This document shows, in pieces, positions 5,572 to 5,601 of a stretch of 5,601 nucleotides of DNA; the first letter of the stretch is position 1; each line of letters begins with the position of its first letter. A model generated the notes under the pieces. That model made no database searches. It was given only the letters and a program-made list of their open reading frames with translations, and was not told where the DNA came from. The position numbers and the translations under genes were made by a program. This stretch comes from Synergistaceae bacterium (GTDB taxonomy: Bacteria; Synergistota; Synergistia; Synergistales; Aminobacteriaceae), in contig WRBZ01000079.1 in NCBI GenBank assembly GCA_009784305.1, positions 1 through 5,601 on the forward strand. Direction: 5' to 3'.

Positions 5572-5601
5572 ATCCTCATGTGTATATGGAAAAACATACT
5601 A

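Larger units (their letters stand above)
5291..5601. other. Gene-poor intergenic region, probable dispersed repeat element
   Basis: This 311-bp stretch upstream of kdsD contains no conserved gene. It holds the direct-repeat units, two inverted repeats (5351-5365 and CGATTT-C-AAATCG at 5527-5539), a longer stem-loop (5411-5453), the heptamer TCGCACA twice (5481-5487, 5516-5522), and an AT-rich right end. Two pieces recur in reverse orientation in the other long intergenic region of the window (ATTTGAAATCGAA at 636-648 and TGCGAATTGG at 671-680). The density of internal repetition suggests a MITE- or REP-like element, though no terminal inverted repeats or target duplication can be identified with confidence. 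Confidence 0.4.

Overview
The window looks like chromosomal sequence from a diderm (Gram-negative-type) bacterium of moderate G+C. It carries two lipopolysaccharide core genes: an arabinose-5-phosphate isomerase (kdsD) and a Kdo transferase (waaA). These make sense only in a cell with an outer membrane. The mix of AUG and UUG starts, good GGAG-type ribosome sites and a detached 5' nuclease would fit a deep-branching diderm such as a member of the Synergistota. That is a guess from gene content; no marker gene here settles the phylum.

Layout, left to right. (1) On the minus strand, running off the left edge, is the N-terminal half of a major facilitator superfamily transporter. It has a convincing sigma-70-type promoter (TTGGCA, 17 bp, TATAAT). 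(2) A roughly 150-bp divergent intergenic region (612-761) holds that promoter, weaker plus-strand promoter candidates, and two short pieces of sequence that recur at the right end of the window. (3) On the plus strand is a stand-alone 5'-3' exonuclease of the DNA polymerase I N-terminal family. It is followed 15 bp later by a zinc-ribbon-bearing threonine synthase; the two probably form an operon. (4) After a 30-bp convergent gap, waaA and kdsD lie on the minus strand. kdsD is transcribed first, and its stop codon overlaps the waaA start in a TAATG junction. (5) The last 311 bp (5291-5601) contain no conserved gene. They hold a structured stretch with a 14-bp direct repeat, a strong hairpin, a palindrome and a small open frame, and look like a dispersed repeat element upstream of kdsD.

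How the genes work together. KdsD converts ribulose 5-phosphate to arabinose 5-phosphate, the first committed step to Kdo. WaaA attaches Kdo to lipid A at the inner membrane, so the minus-strand pair serves the start and the end of one pathway. The exonuclease and threonine synthase have no evident shared pathway. The main points for a second look are the exonuclease's lysine-rich insertion with a QPSLF sliding-clamp-type motif, the likely one-base disruption of its start (ATGAAATAATG), and the repeat-like intergenic DNA. I see no defence, mobile or otherwise obviously new multi-gene system in this window.
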